Made by a program: the position numbers and the translations under genes. A stretch of 10,858 bases of DNA from an uncultured Hyphomicrobiales bacterium (lineage in GTDB: Bacteria > Pseudomonadota > Alphaproteobacteria > Rhizobiales > Beijerinckiaceae): contig CAIVAX010000417.1 of NCBI GenBank assembly GCA_903903935.1, positions 1 through 10,858 of the forward strand, given 5' to 3'. Shown here piece after piece: positions 1 to 7,989 of this stretch. The notes below the pieces were generated by a model. It saw only the letters and a list, made by a program, of their open reading frames with translations. It had not been told where the DNA came from and did no database searches. The stretch's first letter is position 1; the number at the start of each line of letters is the position of its first letter.

Positions 1-649
1 AAAGCTCAAAGGCCGCTTCAAACGGCGACAAATCGGTGATCTGCGATCCAATATGCATATCAACGCCGGATATAGTCAGGCCAGGCAATTGCGCAGCGGC
101 TGCATAAACAGACCGCGCCTCTGAGATTGGAATCCCAAATTTATTTTCTGATTTGCCGGTTGAAATTTTGTGATGCGTCTTGGCATCCACATCCGGATTG
201 ACGCGAATGGAAATCGAGGCCGTTTTGTTCATCTGTGCCGCTATGCGCGAAATCGCATGCAGTTCGGGCACAGATTCGACATTGAAACAAAAAATATTTT
301 CCTCAAGCGCCAAACTGATTTCCTGATCTGTTTTGCCAACACCCGAGAAAGTGATTTTTTGAGCTGGAATTCCCGCGCGGCGCGCGCGGCGCAATTCGCC
401 CTCCGACACCACATCAACGCCGGCACCCAAGTGAGCAAAGGTTTTCAATACAGCCTGATTTGAATTGGCCTTCATGGCAAAGCAGATCAAACTATCCAGC
501 CCAGCTAGGCTTTGTTGAAAGACCTGATAATGACGTGTCAAAGTAGCTGTTGAATAGCAATAGAATGGCGTGCCAACTTCTTTTGCCAGTGCGACCAGAT
601 CGACATTTTCGGCATGCAATCTGCCATTTTGATAATTGAAATGATGCAT
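1..649 (-). CDS. lysA: Diaminopimelate decarboxylase, N-terminal part (3' end beyond left edge)
   Basis: This gene encodes the PLP-dependent enzyme that decarboxylates meso-2,6-diaminopimelate to L-lysine, the last step of lysine synthesis, in the cytoplasm. The first 216 residues are in the window; the family is usually about 420 residues, so roughly half is missing off the left edge. The protein starts MHHFNYQNGRLHAENV. The PLP-binding lysine is K60 in FAMKAN. SGVGKT (102-107), RVNPDVDA (149-156), SENKFGI (167-173) and DMHIGSQ (197-203) follow in the order expected for the alanine-racemase-fold barrel of fold type III enzymes. The ATG lies two bases after the stop codon of the upstream lipoprotein gene, which suggests translational coupling. 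The argH - lipoprotein - lysA order is common in Alphaproteobacteria. Nothing looks truncated within the visible part. Identification is firm; the missing half could not be checked. Confidence 0.95.
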   Translation of the reverse strand, partial: MHHFNYQNGRLHAENVDLVALAKEVGTPFYCYSTATLTRHYQVFQQSLAGLDSLICFAMKANSNQAVLKTFAHLGAGVDVVSEGELRRARRAGIPAQKITFSGVGKTDQEISLALEENIFCFNVESVPELHAISRIAAQMNKTASISIRVNPDVDAKTHHKISTGKSENKFGIPISEARSVYAAAAQLPGLTISGVDMHIGSQITDLSPFEAAFEL

Positions 650-651
650 GA

Positions 652-879
652 TTACAGCAGAAAATCGAGAAAGAAGGGCGTTTTTGGCGCAGCGGCAGGC
701 TTGTCTTCACGATTGTTTTGCGTGCGACCATCCAAAGTATATGTGGCGGCAGTTTGGCTCTTGATCTCAGCGCCCGTTTGCGCCTCCAAAGCTCCACGGC
801 GCCCACATGCACCTAGCGCTAAGACGAGGCCGATCATGAGCATTCGGTAGCTCAGTTTTTTATATGTGTCCGCTACCAT
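652..879 (-). CDS. lptM: Small LptM-like lipoprotein upstream of lysA
   Basis: This is a 75-residue predicted lipoprotein. The N-terminus has a basic segment (KKLSYR, 7-12), a hydrophobic stretch (13-23) and a lipobox LGAC, so signal peptidase II would cut before C25. The mature protein begins CGRRGAL, close to the CGxxGPL start of the short lipoproteins found beside lysA (LPAM_2 type; E. coli YifL, renamed LptM, which helps assemble the LptDE lipopolysaccharide translocon). The middle is polar and probably disordered, and the C-terminus is PFFLDFLL, a tail I associate with alphaproteobacterial members of this group. The LptM role is known for E. coli and is only inferred here. M13 is an alternative start, but beginning at residue 1 keeps the basic n-region of the signal. 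It is read between argH and lysA. Confidence 0.8.
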   Translation of the reverse strand: MVADTYKKLSYRMLMIGLVLALGACGRRGALEAQTGAEIKSQTAATYTLDGRTQNNREDKPAAAPKTPFFLDFLL

Positions 880-929
880 ATTCGAGATCCCAAATCACTC
901 TCACGAAAGCAAGAGAGCCAAACTCATCT

Positions 930-956
930 GACCAAAGACACAGACCAAAAGTCACA
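930..956. repeat. Imperfect short tandem repeat in argH-lptM gap
   Basis: Two adjacent copies, GACCAAAGACACA (930-942) and GACCAAAAGTCACA (943-956), differ by a small insertion and a substitution. They lie in the 104-bp gap between the end of argH and the start of the lipoprotein gene. No gene or convincing terminator is visible in that gap. A weak 5-bp stem, CTCTC (898-902) with GAGAG (913-917), is also present. No function can be assigned; the repeat may be simple replication slippage. Confidence 0.4.
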
Positions 957-983
957 GCCTGACACAGATCTGATCATAAATGC

Positions 984-2372
984 CTATTTCAACCTGTCCA
1001 GTTTCTTCAGCCAAGCCTTGGCCTGACTTCTGACATTGGCTGGAGCGGTGCCACCATAACTGGTGCGACTGCGCACAGATTTATCGACACCCAAAACTGA
1101 GAATACATCTTGTGTTATGCCCGGCTCCACCTTTTGCATCTCTTCAAGGCTGAGTTTTTCAAGGCCAATGCCCCGTACAGAGGCCATCCCCACAAGCTCG
1201 CCAGTGACATGATGCGCCCGCCTGAACGGGAGTTTAAGAGTTTTGACAAGCCAATCGGCCAGATCCGTTGCCGTCGCATAACCAGCGCCAGCTGAAGTTT
1301 TCAATTTTTTCAAATCGGGCTGCAAATCCAGAACCATGCCATTGATGGCGGCAAGACAGAGCGAAAGCGATTGCAGAGCATCAAACGTGCCCTCTTTATC
1401 TTCCTGCATGTCTTTTGAATAAGCCAGCGGCAAGCCTTTCATCACAATCAAGAGTGCTGTCAAAGACCCAATCATGCGTCCTGATTTGCCGCGCACCAAT
1501 TCTGCGGCATCTGGATTGCGCTTCTGCGGCATAATGGAGGAACCGGTTGTAAAACCATCCGACAAGCGCGCAAAGCCAAACTGCGGGGTCACCCACAGCA
1601 CAATCTCTTCAGCAAATCTGGATAAATGCACCGCAGTTATAGCCGCAGCTGATAGAGTTTCTAAAACAAAATCGCGGTCTGACACGCTATCAAGAGAATT
1701 GGCTGTAGGCCGATCAAATCCAAGCGCTTGGGCTGTCATATGTCGATCAATTGGAAATGACGTGCCAGCCAAAGCAGCCGAGCCAAGGGGGCATTCATTA
1801 AGCCGGCGTCTGGCATCTTGAAACCGACCGCGATCGCGGCCCAGCATTTCCACATAAGCAAGCAAATGGTGACCAAGAGTCACCGGTTGAGCTGATTGCA
1901 AATGGGTGAATCCCGGCATGATCGAGGCTGCATGCGCGAGAGCTTTTTCCGCCAAAGCCTGCTGCAGATCCAAAATCTGTCGATCAAGCTGATCGATTGT
2001 ATCGCGGATCCACAAACGAAAATCTAAGGCCACCTGATCATTGCGAGAACGCGCCGTATGCAGGCGGCCTGCCTCTGGCCCGACAATCTCAGCCAAGCGT
2101 CCTTCGACATTCATATGAATGTCTTCCAAAGCTCTGGAGAAGGTGAAAGTTCCCGACTCGATTTCCGCCAAAATCTGCGTTAAGCCTTGCTCAATGGATT
2201 TGGCGGTCTCTTTCGAAACAATGCCGGTTTCTGCCAGCATGCTCACATGCGCCAAAGACCCCTTGATATCTTGCAACGCAAATCGATAATCAAACCCTAT
2301 AGAGGCGTTGATCTCCTCCATGATCGCATCAGGTGCACTGGAAAAGCGCCCTCCCCACATCTTATTACTCAT
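984..2372 (-). CDS. argH: Argininosuccinate lyase
   Basis: This enzyme cleaves argininosuccinate to arginine and fumarate, the last step of arginine synthesis, as a cytoplasmic homotetramer of the fumarase/aspartase superfamily. The protein is 462 residues, the usual length. Family landmarks are the start [19 protein letters not shown] (105-113), [16 protein letters not shown] (154-169) with H157 as the likely catalytic base/acid, and the superfamily signature [12 protein letters not shown] (277-288) on the mobile loop with the catalytic serine. The frame stays open upstream to 2438, but the extra 22 residues would run into the divergent tlpA gene and are not family-like. The chosen ATG follows a purine-rich GAGGGAAGAGG. 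It is the first gene of the leftward argH - lptM - lysA group, and its fumarate product feeds the cycle encoded to the right. Confidence 0.97.
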   Translation of the reverse strand: MSNKMWGGRFSSAPDAIMEEINASIGFDYRFALQDIKGSLAHVSMLAETGIVSKETAKSIEQGLTQILAEIESGTFTFSRALEDIHMNVEGRLAEIVGPEAGRLHTARSRNDQVALDFRLWIRDTIDQLDRQILDLQQALAEKALAHAASIMPGFTHLQSAQPVTLGHHLLAYVEMLGRDRGRFQDARRRLNECPLGSAALAGTSFPIDRHMTAQALGFDRPTANSLDSVSDRDFVLETLSAAAITAVHLSRFAEEIVLWVTPQFGFARLSDGFTTGSSIMPQKRNPDAAELVRGKSGRMIGSLTALLIVMKGLPLAYSKDMQEDKEGTFDALQSLSLCLAAINGMVLDLQPDLKKLKTSAGAGYATATDLADWLVKTLKLPFRRAHHVTGELVGMASVRGIGLEKLSLEEMQKVEPGITQDVFSVLGVDKSVRSRTSYGGTAPANVRSQAKAWLKKLDRLK

Positions 2373-2413
2373 GCGAAGCCTCTTCCCTCGGGCACAAATT
2401 TGAACGGTAAACC
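2373..2413. promoter_or_regulatory. 41-bp divergent gap between argH and tlpA
   Basis: Both start codons face away from this 41-bp interval, which holds the ribosome binding region of argH (GAGGGAAGAGG read on the minus strand). The tlpA start has only a weak upstream ACGGT. The gap is too short for two separate complete promoters plus leaders, so at least one promoter must overlap a coding region. No convincing -35/-10 pair was identified by eye. Confidence 0.5.
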
Positions 2414-3088
2414 ATGACCACGACACCTCCCCCTTCACCCATTCGCAAAAAAGGATATTGGCCGGGCTTGGGCTTGGTTGCGATCATTCTCGTAGCTGGT
2501 GTGGTCCTATACTGGAACAAAGGGGATGGGGGCAAGGAAGCCTCAACCGAATGCCTGAGGGCCAGTGAATCCGTGAAGTCGCTATCGCCCCTCGCCAAGG
2601 GAACTCTCGCAGCCCTAACCTTCTCCAATAAGCCGAAAGCCGCCACCCCGGTCACATTCGAAGGGCCGGATGGAAAAGTACTATCTATCAATGACTTTCG
2701 TGGAAAGTCCGTCTTGTTAAACATCTGGGCCACGTGGTGCATTCCCTGCCGCGAAGAAATGCCCGCTCTAGACCAACTCCAAGCCAAAATGGGGAGTTCC
2801 GATTTTGAGGTGGTCACTGTCAACATTGATACAGCCCGCCTGGAACGCCGAAAGGCCTTTCTGGATGACATCGGGGTCAGCACATTGGCTTTTTATTCCG
2901 ACTCCTCGGCCGATGTGTTCCAACGCTTGAAGAAGGCTGGCAAGATTTTAGGGCTGCCAACGACCTACCTGATCGATAAAAACGGCTGTGAATTGGGCTT
3001 AATAGCCGGCCCAGCCAATTGGAGTTCAGAGGAAAGCCTGGATTTGATCTCCCAACTCAAGTCTATAAAGCCGATAAATATCAGATAA
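2414..3088 (+). CDS. tlpA: TlpA-family membrane-anchored thiol:disulfide reductase
   Basis: This is a 224-residue periplasmic thioredoxin-like protein held in the inner membrane by one N-terminal segment (about 16-33) after a basic RKK, so the domain faces the periplasm. The thioredoxin fold runs from about 75 to 220. It has the active-site motif WATWCIPC with C109 and C112, and the cis-proline loop LPTTYLID (P182). Two further cysteines, C47 and C192, fit the structural disulfide described for Bradyrhizobium TlpA; that pairing is an inference. TlpA there reduces the copper-site cysteines of cytochrome oxidase subunit II and ScoI, so a role in cytochrome oxidase assembly is likely here. It is divergent from argH and 92 bp upstream of sdhC. 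CcmG/DsbE-like function is an alternative, but no ccm genes are adjacent. Confidence 0.9.
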   Translation: MTTTPPPSPIRKKGYWPGLGLVAIILVAGVVLYWNKGDGGKEASTECLRASESVKSLSPLAKGTLAALTFSNKPKAATPVTFEGPDGKVLSINDFRGKSVLLNIWATWCIPCREEMPALDQLQAKMGSSDFEVVTVNIDTARLERRKAFLDDIGVSTLAFYSDSSADVFQRLKKAGKILGLPTTYLIDKNGCELGLIAGPANWSSEESLDLISQLKSIKPINIR

Positions 3089-3180
3089 TTATTAGCAATT
3101 CTGCTATCTTGGGCTTGGCAAGTGTTGCGCCGCCACACAAGTTGATTTAGGGAAGACCGTGCCTTTCTAGAGGGGAACCC
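3089..3180 (+). promoter_or_regulatory. Leader between tlpA and sdhC
   Basis: This 92-bp interval should contain any dedicated sdh promoter. A clear ribosome binding site, GAGGGG at 3170-3175, lies 5 bases before the sdhC ATG. A small inverted repeat, TAGCA (3093-3097) with TGCTA (3102-3106) around a 4-base loop, follows the tlpA stop and is too weak to call a terminator. TTGGCA at 3115-3120 resembles a -35 element but has no good -10 partner at 16-18 bases, so no promoter is called. Confidence 0.4.
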
Positions 3181-3594
3181 ATGTCAGATTCGACTTCAAC
3201 AACAAAGTCGCCAGAATCCCGGCGCCCCATGTCTCCGCATCTGCAAATTTATCGTCCCATGCTGACGATGATGATGTCGATCATTCATCGCATCACAGGC
3301 GCAGGCCTTTATTTTGGTACACTTTTGCTGGCTTGGTGGCTGATTGCAGCCGCCACAGATGCCAAGTCTTACATGTTTATCAATGACTTACTGACGTCTT
3401 TCGTAGGTCGTATCATTCTTCTTGGCTACACTTGGGCCCTGTTTCATCACATGATGGGCGGCATTCGCCACTTCATTTGGGATACTGGCCGGGGGCTGGA
3501 CCATCCTGAGCGAGAATATCTGGCTCAGGCTTCGCTGATTGCCAGCATAGGCTTGACCCTCTTTGTATGGATTTTAGCCTATCTCCTTCGCTAA
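3181..3594 (+). CDS. sdhC: Succinate dehydrogenase cytochrome b556 subunit
   Basis: This 137-residue protein is one of the two inner-membrane anchor subunits of complex II and helps bind heme b and ubiquinone. After a hydrophilic N-terminus it has PMSPHLQIYRP (16-26), then three membrane segments at about 32-55, 72-95 and 113-135. SIIHR (33-37) holds the serine and arginine that correspond to the quinone-site S27 and R31 of E. coli SdhC. In FHHMMGGIRH, H90 aligns with the heme ligand H84 of E. coli. Length is normal for the family. It is the first gene of sdhCDAB, with a good ribosome binding site (GAGGGG) before the ATG. The residue equivalences come from motif alignment by eye. Confidence 0.95.
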   Translation: MSDSTSTTKSPESRRPMSPHLQIYRPMLTMMMSIIHRITGAGLYFGTLLLAWWLIAAATDAKSYMFINDLLTSFVGRIILLGYTWALFHHMMGGIRHFIWDTGRGLDHPEREYLAQASLIASIGLTLFVWILAYLLR

Positions 3595-3604
3595 GCGACC
3601 ACAT

Positions 3605-3628
3605 CAGGACATAGACCAGGACATAGAC
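3605..3628 (+). repeat. Perfect 12-bp tandem duplication carrying the sdhD ribosome binding site
   Basis: The 12-mer CAGGACATAGAC occurs twice with no gap (3605-3616 and 3617-3628), filling most of the 35-bp sdhC-sdhD gap. Each copy contains AGGA. The second AGGA (3618-3621) is 8 bases before the sdhD ATG at 3630, a normal spacing, while the first is 20 bases away and probably redundant. The arrangement looks like a recent slippage duplication. Confidence 0.85.
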
Positions 3629-3629
3629 A

Positions 3630-4022
3630 ATGTCACACAATGATCATTCAATGCGTACCCCAATGGGCAAGGTTCGGTATCTGGGTTCAGCAAAATCCGG
3701 CACGACCCATGTCTGGCATCAAAGGCTGACGGCTTATGCTTTGCTGCCGCTCTCAATCTTTTTCGTGATCCTGATTCTAAGCTTGATCGGCAAGGACTAT
3801 AATTCGGCCCGCGCCATTCTTGCGGCCCCCTATGTCTCAATTTTAATCCTGCTGTTTATCGGATCTGGCATTTATCACATGCAATTGGGCATGCGTGTGA
3901 TCATTGAAGACTATGTCCATGCGCATGGCAGCAAGACAGCTTTGCTCGTGGCTAATACGTTCTTTTCTGTCTGCATTGGCATATCTGCTGCTTATGCGGT
4001 TTTGAAATTAAGTCTCGCCTGA
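3630..4022 (+). CDS. sdhD: Succinate dehydrogenase membrane anchor subunit
   Basis: This 130-residue hydrophobic protein is the second membrane anchor of complex II. It forms the heme b and quinone site together with SdhC and docks the SdhAB catalytic part. It has three membrane segments at about 33-53, 63-90 and 104-127. GSAKSGTTHVWHQRLTA (19-35) is the conserved entry region. D94-Y95 in IIEDYVH match the conserved Asp-Tyr pair (Y83 in E. coli SdhD contacts quinone), and H83 is placed where a helix-II heme ligand is expected. M8, beginning MRTPMGKVR, also resembles a family start, but the good ribosome binding site favours residue 1. It is the second gene of sdhCDAB. Confidence 0.93.
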   Translation: MSHNDHSMRTPMGKVRYLGSAKSGTTHVWHQRLTAYALLPLSIFFVILILSLIGKDYNSARAILAAPYVSILILLFIGSGIYHMQLGMRVIIEDYVHAHGSKTALLVANTFFSVCIGISAAYAVLKLSLA

Positions 4023-4055
4023 ATCAAAATTCTCTGAAGTGTGAAAGGCAATACA

Positions 4056-5894
4056 ATGGCCAATCTGTCTGGCGCCTCAGCTGGAAAAGCTACCGCTTAT
4101 AATGGAACGGCATATCCCATCACTGATCATACATTTGACGTCGTCGTCGTGGGCGCAGGTGGCGCCGGATTACGCGCGACTGTGGGATGTTCGCAAGCAG
4201 GCCTGAGAACTGCCTGCATATCTAAGGTCTTTCCAACGCGCTCTCATACAGTCGCCGCGCAGGGCGGAATTTCTGCCTCTCTGAGCAATATGCATCAGGA
4301 TGACTGGCGTTGGCATATGTATGACACGGTCAAAGGCTCAGACTGGCTCGGCGATCAAGATTCGATTGAATATCTTTGCCGCAATGCGCCCGCAGCTGTC
4401 TACGAGCTGGAACATTGGGGCGTGCCTTTCTCGCGCACGGAAGATGGAAAAATCTATCAGCGTCCCTTTGGTGGCATGACAACAGACTTTGGCAAGGGCA
4501 CAGCGCAACGCACTTGCGCCGCAGCCGACCGGACCGGACATGCCATTTTGCACACGCTCTATGGCCAGGCCTTGAAGAACAATACGGAATTCTTCATTGA
4601 ATATTTTGCCATTGACCTCATCATGGATCAGGATGGACGTTGCCTCGGCGTTGTCTGCCTGAAAATGGATGATGGCAGTATTCATCGCTTCCGCTCAAAT
4701 CTGACTATTCTCGCCACGGGCGGCTATGGTCGCGCCTATTTCTCTGCCACATCGGCCCATACCTGCACGGGAGATGGCAATGCGATGGTGTTGCGCGCAG
4801 GACTGCCATTGCAGGACATGGAGTTCGTGCAGTTTCATCCCACAGGCATTTATGGTTCGGGCTGCTTGATCACCGAAGGGGCGCGTGGTGAAGGTGGATA
4901 TGTGACCAATGCCAATGGTGAGCGCTTTATGGAGCGTTATGCCCCCTCTGCGAAGGATTTGGCCTCACGTGACGTGGTGTCGCGTGCCATGACCATCGAA
5001 ATTCGCGAAGGTCGTGGCGTTGGCAAAAACAAAGATCACATTTTCCTACATCTTGATCATCTCGATCCCAAAATCTTGCATGAACGTCTGCCGGGCATTT
5101 CCGAAAGCGCTCGCATTTTTGCTGGCGTCGATGTCACCAAGGAACCGATCCCGATTCTGCCAACCGTTCACTATAATATGGGCGGCATTGCCACAAATTA
5201 TCATGGCGAAGTTCTGACTAAGAAGGATGGCAATCCTGATCATGTTGTGCCCGGCCTGATGGCGCTTGGGGAGGCAGCTTGCGTCTCAGTGCATGGCGCC
5301 AATCGTTTGGGATCAAACTCACTGATTGACTTGGTCGTGTTCGGCCGCGCTGCGGGCCTGCGCGCTGCAGAACTCGTCACGCCTGGCGAAAAGCAGCCTG
5401 ACCTTCCTAAGGATTCGGCTGATCTGGCGCTCTCGCGTCTGGATCGGTTCCGTTATGCCAAGGGTTCCGTGCCAACCGCCCAGCTGCGTCATAAAATGCA
5501 AAGGACGAGGCAAAATAATTGCGCTGTGTTCCGCACAGGTGAGATTCTGCAGGAAGGTTCAAAGCTCATTCATGACGTTTGGACTGGCGTTGCTGACATT
5601 GGCGTTACAGATCGGTCTTTGATCTGGAATTCTGACCTCATCGAAACGCTTGAGTTCGATAATCTTATCGTTCAAGCGGTCGTCACAATTGACTCTGCTG
5701 TTGAGCGCACAGAAAGCCGCGGCGCGCATGCGCGTGAAGACTTCCCCAATCGCGATGATGTGAACTGGATGAAACATACTCTGGCGTGGATTGATGAGCC
5801 CCAAAAGAAAGTGGACCTCGATTTCCGCCCTGTTCACACCTACACTATGTCAAACGACATCCAATATATCGAACCAAAAGCGCGTGTTTATTGA
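4056..5894 (+). CDS. sdhA: Succinate dehydrogenase flavoprotein subunit
   Basis: This 612-residue subunit oxidises succinate to fumarate on covalently bound FAD at the cytoplasmic face of the membrane. The dinucleotide motif is GAGGAG (33-38). H64 in SHTVAAQGG corresponds to the histidine that carries FAD (H45 in E. coli). Active-site positions keep a constant offset from E. coli: H261 in [10 protein letters not shown]305 in LASRDVV (the proton-shuttle arginine), H372 in HYNMGG and R417 in [11 protein letters not shown]. Length is normal. A GTG at 4041 would add five residues, but the ATG at 4056 has AAAGG at 4044-4048 with 7-base spacing and is preferred. All residues needed for catalysis are present, so the enzyme should be active. 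It is the third gene of sdhCDAB. Confidence 0.98.
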   Translation: MANLSGASAGKATAYNGTAYPITDHTFDVVVVGAGGAGLRATVGCSQAGLRTACISKVFPTRSHTVAAQGGISASLSNMHQDDWRWHMYDTVKGSDWLGDQDSIEYLCRNAPAAVYELEHWGVPFSRTEDGKIYQRPFGGMTTDFGKGTAQRTCAAADRTGHAILHTLYGQALKNNTEFFIEYFAIDLIMDQDGRCLGVVCLKMDDGSIHRFRSNLTILATGGYGRAYFSATSAHTCTGDGNAMVLRAGLPLQDMEFVQFHPTGIYGSGCLITEGARGEGGYVTNANGERFMERYAPSAKDLASRDVVSRAMTIEIREGRGVGKNKDHIFLHLDHLDPKILHERLPGISESARIFAGVDVTKEPIPILPTVHYNMGGIATNYHGEVLTKKDGNPDHVVPGLMALGEAACVSVHGANRLGSNSLIDLVVFGRAAGLRAAELVTPGEKQPDLPKDSADLALSRLDRFRYAKGSVPTAQLRHKMQRTRQNNCAVFRTGEILQEGSKLIHDVWTGVADIGVTDRSLIWNSDLIETLEFDNLIVQAVVTIDSAVERTESRGAHAREDFPNRDDVNWMKHTLAWIDEPQKKVDLDFRPVHTYTMSNDIQYIEPKARVY

Positions 5895-5920
5895 TACGAC
5901 GAACCCGCGAGGATTAAATC

Positions 5921-6703
5921 ATGGTCGAATTTTCTCTGCCTAAGAATTCTACGGTCACAATTGGCAAGACTTGGCCCAAGCCCGCCAATGCCTCCAATAA
6001 TATTCGAGAATTCCGCATATACCGCTGGAACCCGGATGACGATCATAATCCCAGCATCGATACTTATTATGTCGATTGCAGTGATTGTGGACCAATGGTT
6101 TTGGATGCCATTTTATGGATCAAGAATAAGGTCGACCCAACATTGACCTTCCGTCGTTCTTGTCGTGAAGGCATTTGCGGCTCTTGCGCTATGAATATTG
6201 ATGGGACCAATACGCTTGCTTGCACCAAGGATATGTCCAGCATCAAAGGGGCGATCAATATCTATCCCCTACCACATATGCCTGTTGTGAAAGATCTCGT
6301 TCCTGATCTCACTCGTTTCTATGCGCAACACGCTTCAATTGAACCTTGGCTGAAGACAGTGAGCCCCGCGCCTGAAAAAGAATGGCGCCAGTCGCATGAA
6401 GATCGTCTGAAGCTCGATGGTCTTTATGAATGCATTCTATGTGCGTGTTGCTCGACCTCCTGCCCGAGCTATTGGTGGAATGGTGACCGCTATTTGGGCC
6501 CAGCCGTATTACTGCAAGCCTATCGGTGGCTCATTGACTCGCGCGATGAGGCAACCGGAGAGCGTCTTGATAATCTGGAAGATCCTTTCCGTCTCTATCG
6601 CTGCCATACAATTATGAACTGCGCCAAGGCGTGCCCTAAGGGTCTCAATCCGGCCAAGGCCATCGCCGAAATCAAAAATATGATGTTGGCGCGTCAGGTC
6701 TAA
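5921..6703 (+). CDS. sdhB: Succinate dehydrogenase iron-sulfur subunit
   Basis: This 260-residue subunit passes electrons from FAD in SdhA to quinone in the membrane through three iron-sulfur clusters. The N-terminal plant-ferredoxin-like domain has the [2Fe-2S] ligands C81, C86, C89 and C101. The C-terminal domain has [12 protein letters not shown] (171-182) and [17 protein letters not shown] (228-244). By the E. coli pattern, C171, C174, C177 and C238 hold the [4Fe-4S] cluster, and C181, C228 and C234 hold the [3Fe-4S] cluster. WW at 185-186 is the conserved pair near the quinone site. GAGGA at 5909-5913 sits 7 bases before the ATG. It is the last gene of sdhCDAB and is followed by a strong inverted repeat, which probably marks the end or a control point of this unit. 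Confidence 0.98.
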   Translation: MVEFSLPKNSTVTIGKTWPKPANASNNIREFRIYRWNPDDDHNPSIDTYYVDCSDCGPMVLDAILWIKNKVDPTLTFRRSCREGICGSCAMNIDGTNTLACTKDMSSIKGAINIYPLPHMPVVKDLVPDLTRFYAQHASIEPWLKTVSPAPEKEWRQSHEDRLKLDGLYECILCACCSTSCPSYWWNGDRYLGPAVLLQAYRWLIDSRDEATGERLDNLEDPFRLYRCHTIMNCAKACPKGLNPAKAIAEIKNMMLARQV

Positions 6704-6740
6704 ACTGAAAGCGTCTAAACGGATCGAGCAATTCCAGTTC

Positions 6741-6790
6741 GGACCAGATTGTCATCGTTCAGCGGTGTTCATATACCGCTGAACTGGTCC
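6741..6790 (+). repeat. Two-part inverted repeat between sdhB and zapE (hairpin without U-tract)
   Basis: A perfect 10-bp inverted repeat, GTTCAGCGGT (6757-6766) and ACCGCTGAAC (6775-6784), encloses the 8-base loop GTTCATAT. It continues outward through GGACCA (6741-6746) and TGGTCC (6785-6790), with 10 unpaired bases on the left side only. A third element, CCAGTTC (6734-6740), could instead pair with GAACTGG (6781-6787), giving a weaker competing fold. No T-run follows on the plus strand, so it is not a standard intrinsic terminator. It could stabilise or process the sdh mRNA, act as an operator, or contribute to termination. It ends 16 bases before the zapE start codon. Confidence 0.75.
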
Positions 6791-6806
6791 CCTACAGAGA
6801 AAAGTC

Positions 6807-7961
6807 TTGCCCGAAAGACTCGCAGATATTTACGCGCTTGCCATTTCTGAGGGACAGCTCGACAGCGACCCTGCTCAACACGACATTGTTGCGCGGCTGG
6901 ATATCTTAACAAACGCCATTGTTGCCTTTACCACGGCAAAGCCCTTGGGCTTATATGGCAAACTTTTCAATAAACAGAAACGCCCAAGCCCTCTGCGTGG
7001 TCTTTATATCTGGGGCCAGATTGGCCGCGGCAAATCCATGCTGATGGATTTGTTTTATGATCATGTGAGTGAACCAAAAAAACTTCGCGTTCACTTTCAT
7101 GCCTTCATGCATGACATCCATCAACAAATCTTTCAGTTGCGACAACAGCAAGCCAGCGCGCCTGGCAAACACTTTGATCCTATTCAAATCATTGCCAAGC
7201 AAATTGCCTCTGACTATCGCTTGCTGTGTTTTGATGAGTTTGTGGTCAATGATATTACTGACGCCATGATTTTGGGACGTTTATTCACAGCGCTTTTTGA
7301 ACTCGACATGATCATTGTCGCGACATCCAATGTCCCGCCTGACAAACTCTATGAACATGGGCTCAATCGGGCCCTGTTTCTTCCCTTCATCAAATTGCTC
7401 TCGGAGCGCCTTGAAAGCGTTCATCTCGCCTCCCCCACTGACTATCGGCTCGAAAAAATCGCCGGGTTGCCAGTCTATTATTACCCCCTTGGCCCAGATG
7501 CCGATGCCAAATTAGATGAATTGTTTAAAAAACTCTCCGGCGTAGCTCAGGGATCAAGGGTCGAGTTAGATGTTTTGGGTCGGCGTCTCATCATCCCTAA
7601 TGCTGTTCAGCAAATCGCCCGTATCTCATTCTCGGAGCTTTGTGAATCGCCGCTCAGCTCGGCCGATTATCTGGCGATCGCCAACTCCTTCCACACCCTG
7701 TTTATTGATCATATTCCCGTGCTGGCAACTCACCAACGCAATGAAGCCAAACGCTTTATTCATTTGATCGATACGCTCTATGATCAGCGGGTCAAACTCT
7801 TTGTCTCGGCAGCCACTGTTCCCACTGGGCTCTACCCAGATGCGTCGGGAATTGAAGCTTTCGAATTTGATAGAACAATTTCCAGGTTGATTGAAATGCA
7901 ATCTGCTGATTATCTCAAATCCGACCACACAGGTAGTCATTCCATAGGATCGCATGATTAA
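6807..7961 (+). CDS. zapE: ZapE/AFG1-family AAA+ type ATPase
   Basis: This 384-residue ATPase belongs to the AFG1/ZapE family. E. coli ZapE acts in cell division with FtsZ, and the mitochondrial homologue AFG1/LACE1 acts in turnover of respiratory chain subunits. The Walker A motif is GQIGRGKS (70-77) with K76. RVHFHAFMHDIH (94-105) is a family hallmark. The Walker B motif is LLCFDEF (139-145) with D143 and E144. ATSNVPPD (172-179) and LYEHGLNRALFLPFI (181-195) follow, and RNEAKRFIHLIDTLYD lies near the C-terminus. Length is typical. The start is TTG at 6807: the frame is closed by a TGA at 6780-6782 and no ATG or GTG lies between. A loose purine run (6796-6804) stands in for a ribosome binding site. 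Its place after sdhB fits a link to respiratory membrane complexes, which is inference. Confidence 0.92.
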   Translation: MPERLADIYALAISEGQLDSDPAQHDIVARLDILTNAIVAFTTAKPLGLYGKLFNKQKRPSPLRGLYIWGQIGRGKSMLMDLFYDHVSEPKKLRVHFHAFMHDIHQQIFQLRQQQASAPGKHFDPIQIIAKQIASDYRLLCFDEFVVNDITDAMILGRLFTALFELDMIIVATSNVPPDKLYEHGLNRALFLPFIKLLSERLESVHLASPTDYRLEKIAGLPVYYYPLGPDADAKLDELFKKLSGVAQGSRVELDVLGRRLIIPNAVQQIARISFSELCESPLSSADYLAIANSFHTLFIDHIPVLATHQRNEAKRFIHLIDTLYDQRVKLFVSAATVPTGLYPDASGIEAFEFDRTISRLIEMQSADYLKSDHTGSHSIGSHD

Positions 7962-7989
7962 GTCATTTTAGCTAAACTCGGGTGAAGTC

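Noticed and set aside
1474..1821. 115-residue open frame on the plus strand inside argH
   Set aside because: It is antisense to the argH signature region, with no ribosome binding site or recognisable domain.
2373..2438. Longer argH start adding 22 residues
   Set aside because: The extension overlaps tlpA, is not family-like, and the internal ATG gives [10 protein letters not shown] with a good ribosome binding site.
2365..2883. 172-residue open frame on the minus strand opposite tlpA
   Set aside because: It lies wholly antisense to tlpA and overlaps argH, has low-complexity and arginine/serine-rich content, and matches no family I recognise. tlpA has clear thioredoxin motifs.
3093..3106. 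TAGCA/TGCTA hairpin after tlpA as a terminator
   Set aside because: The stem is only 5 bp with a 4-base loop and has no T-run of useful length after it.
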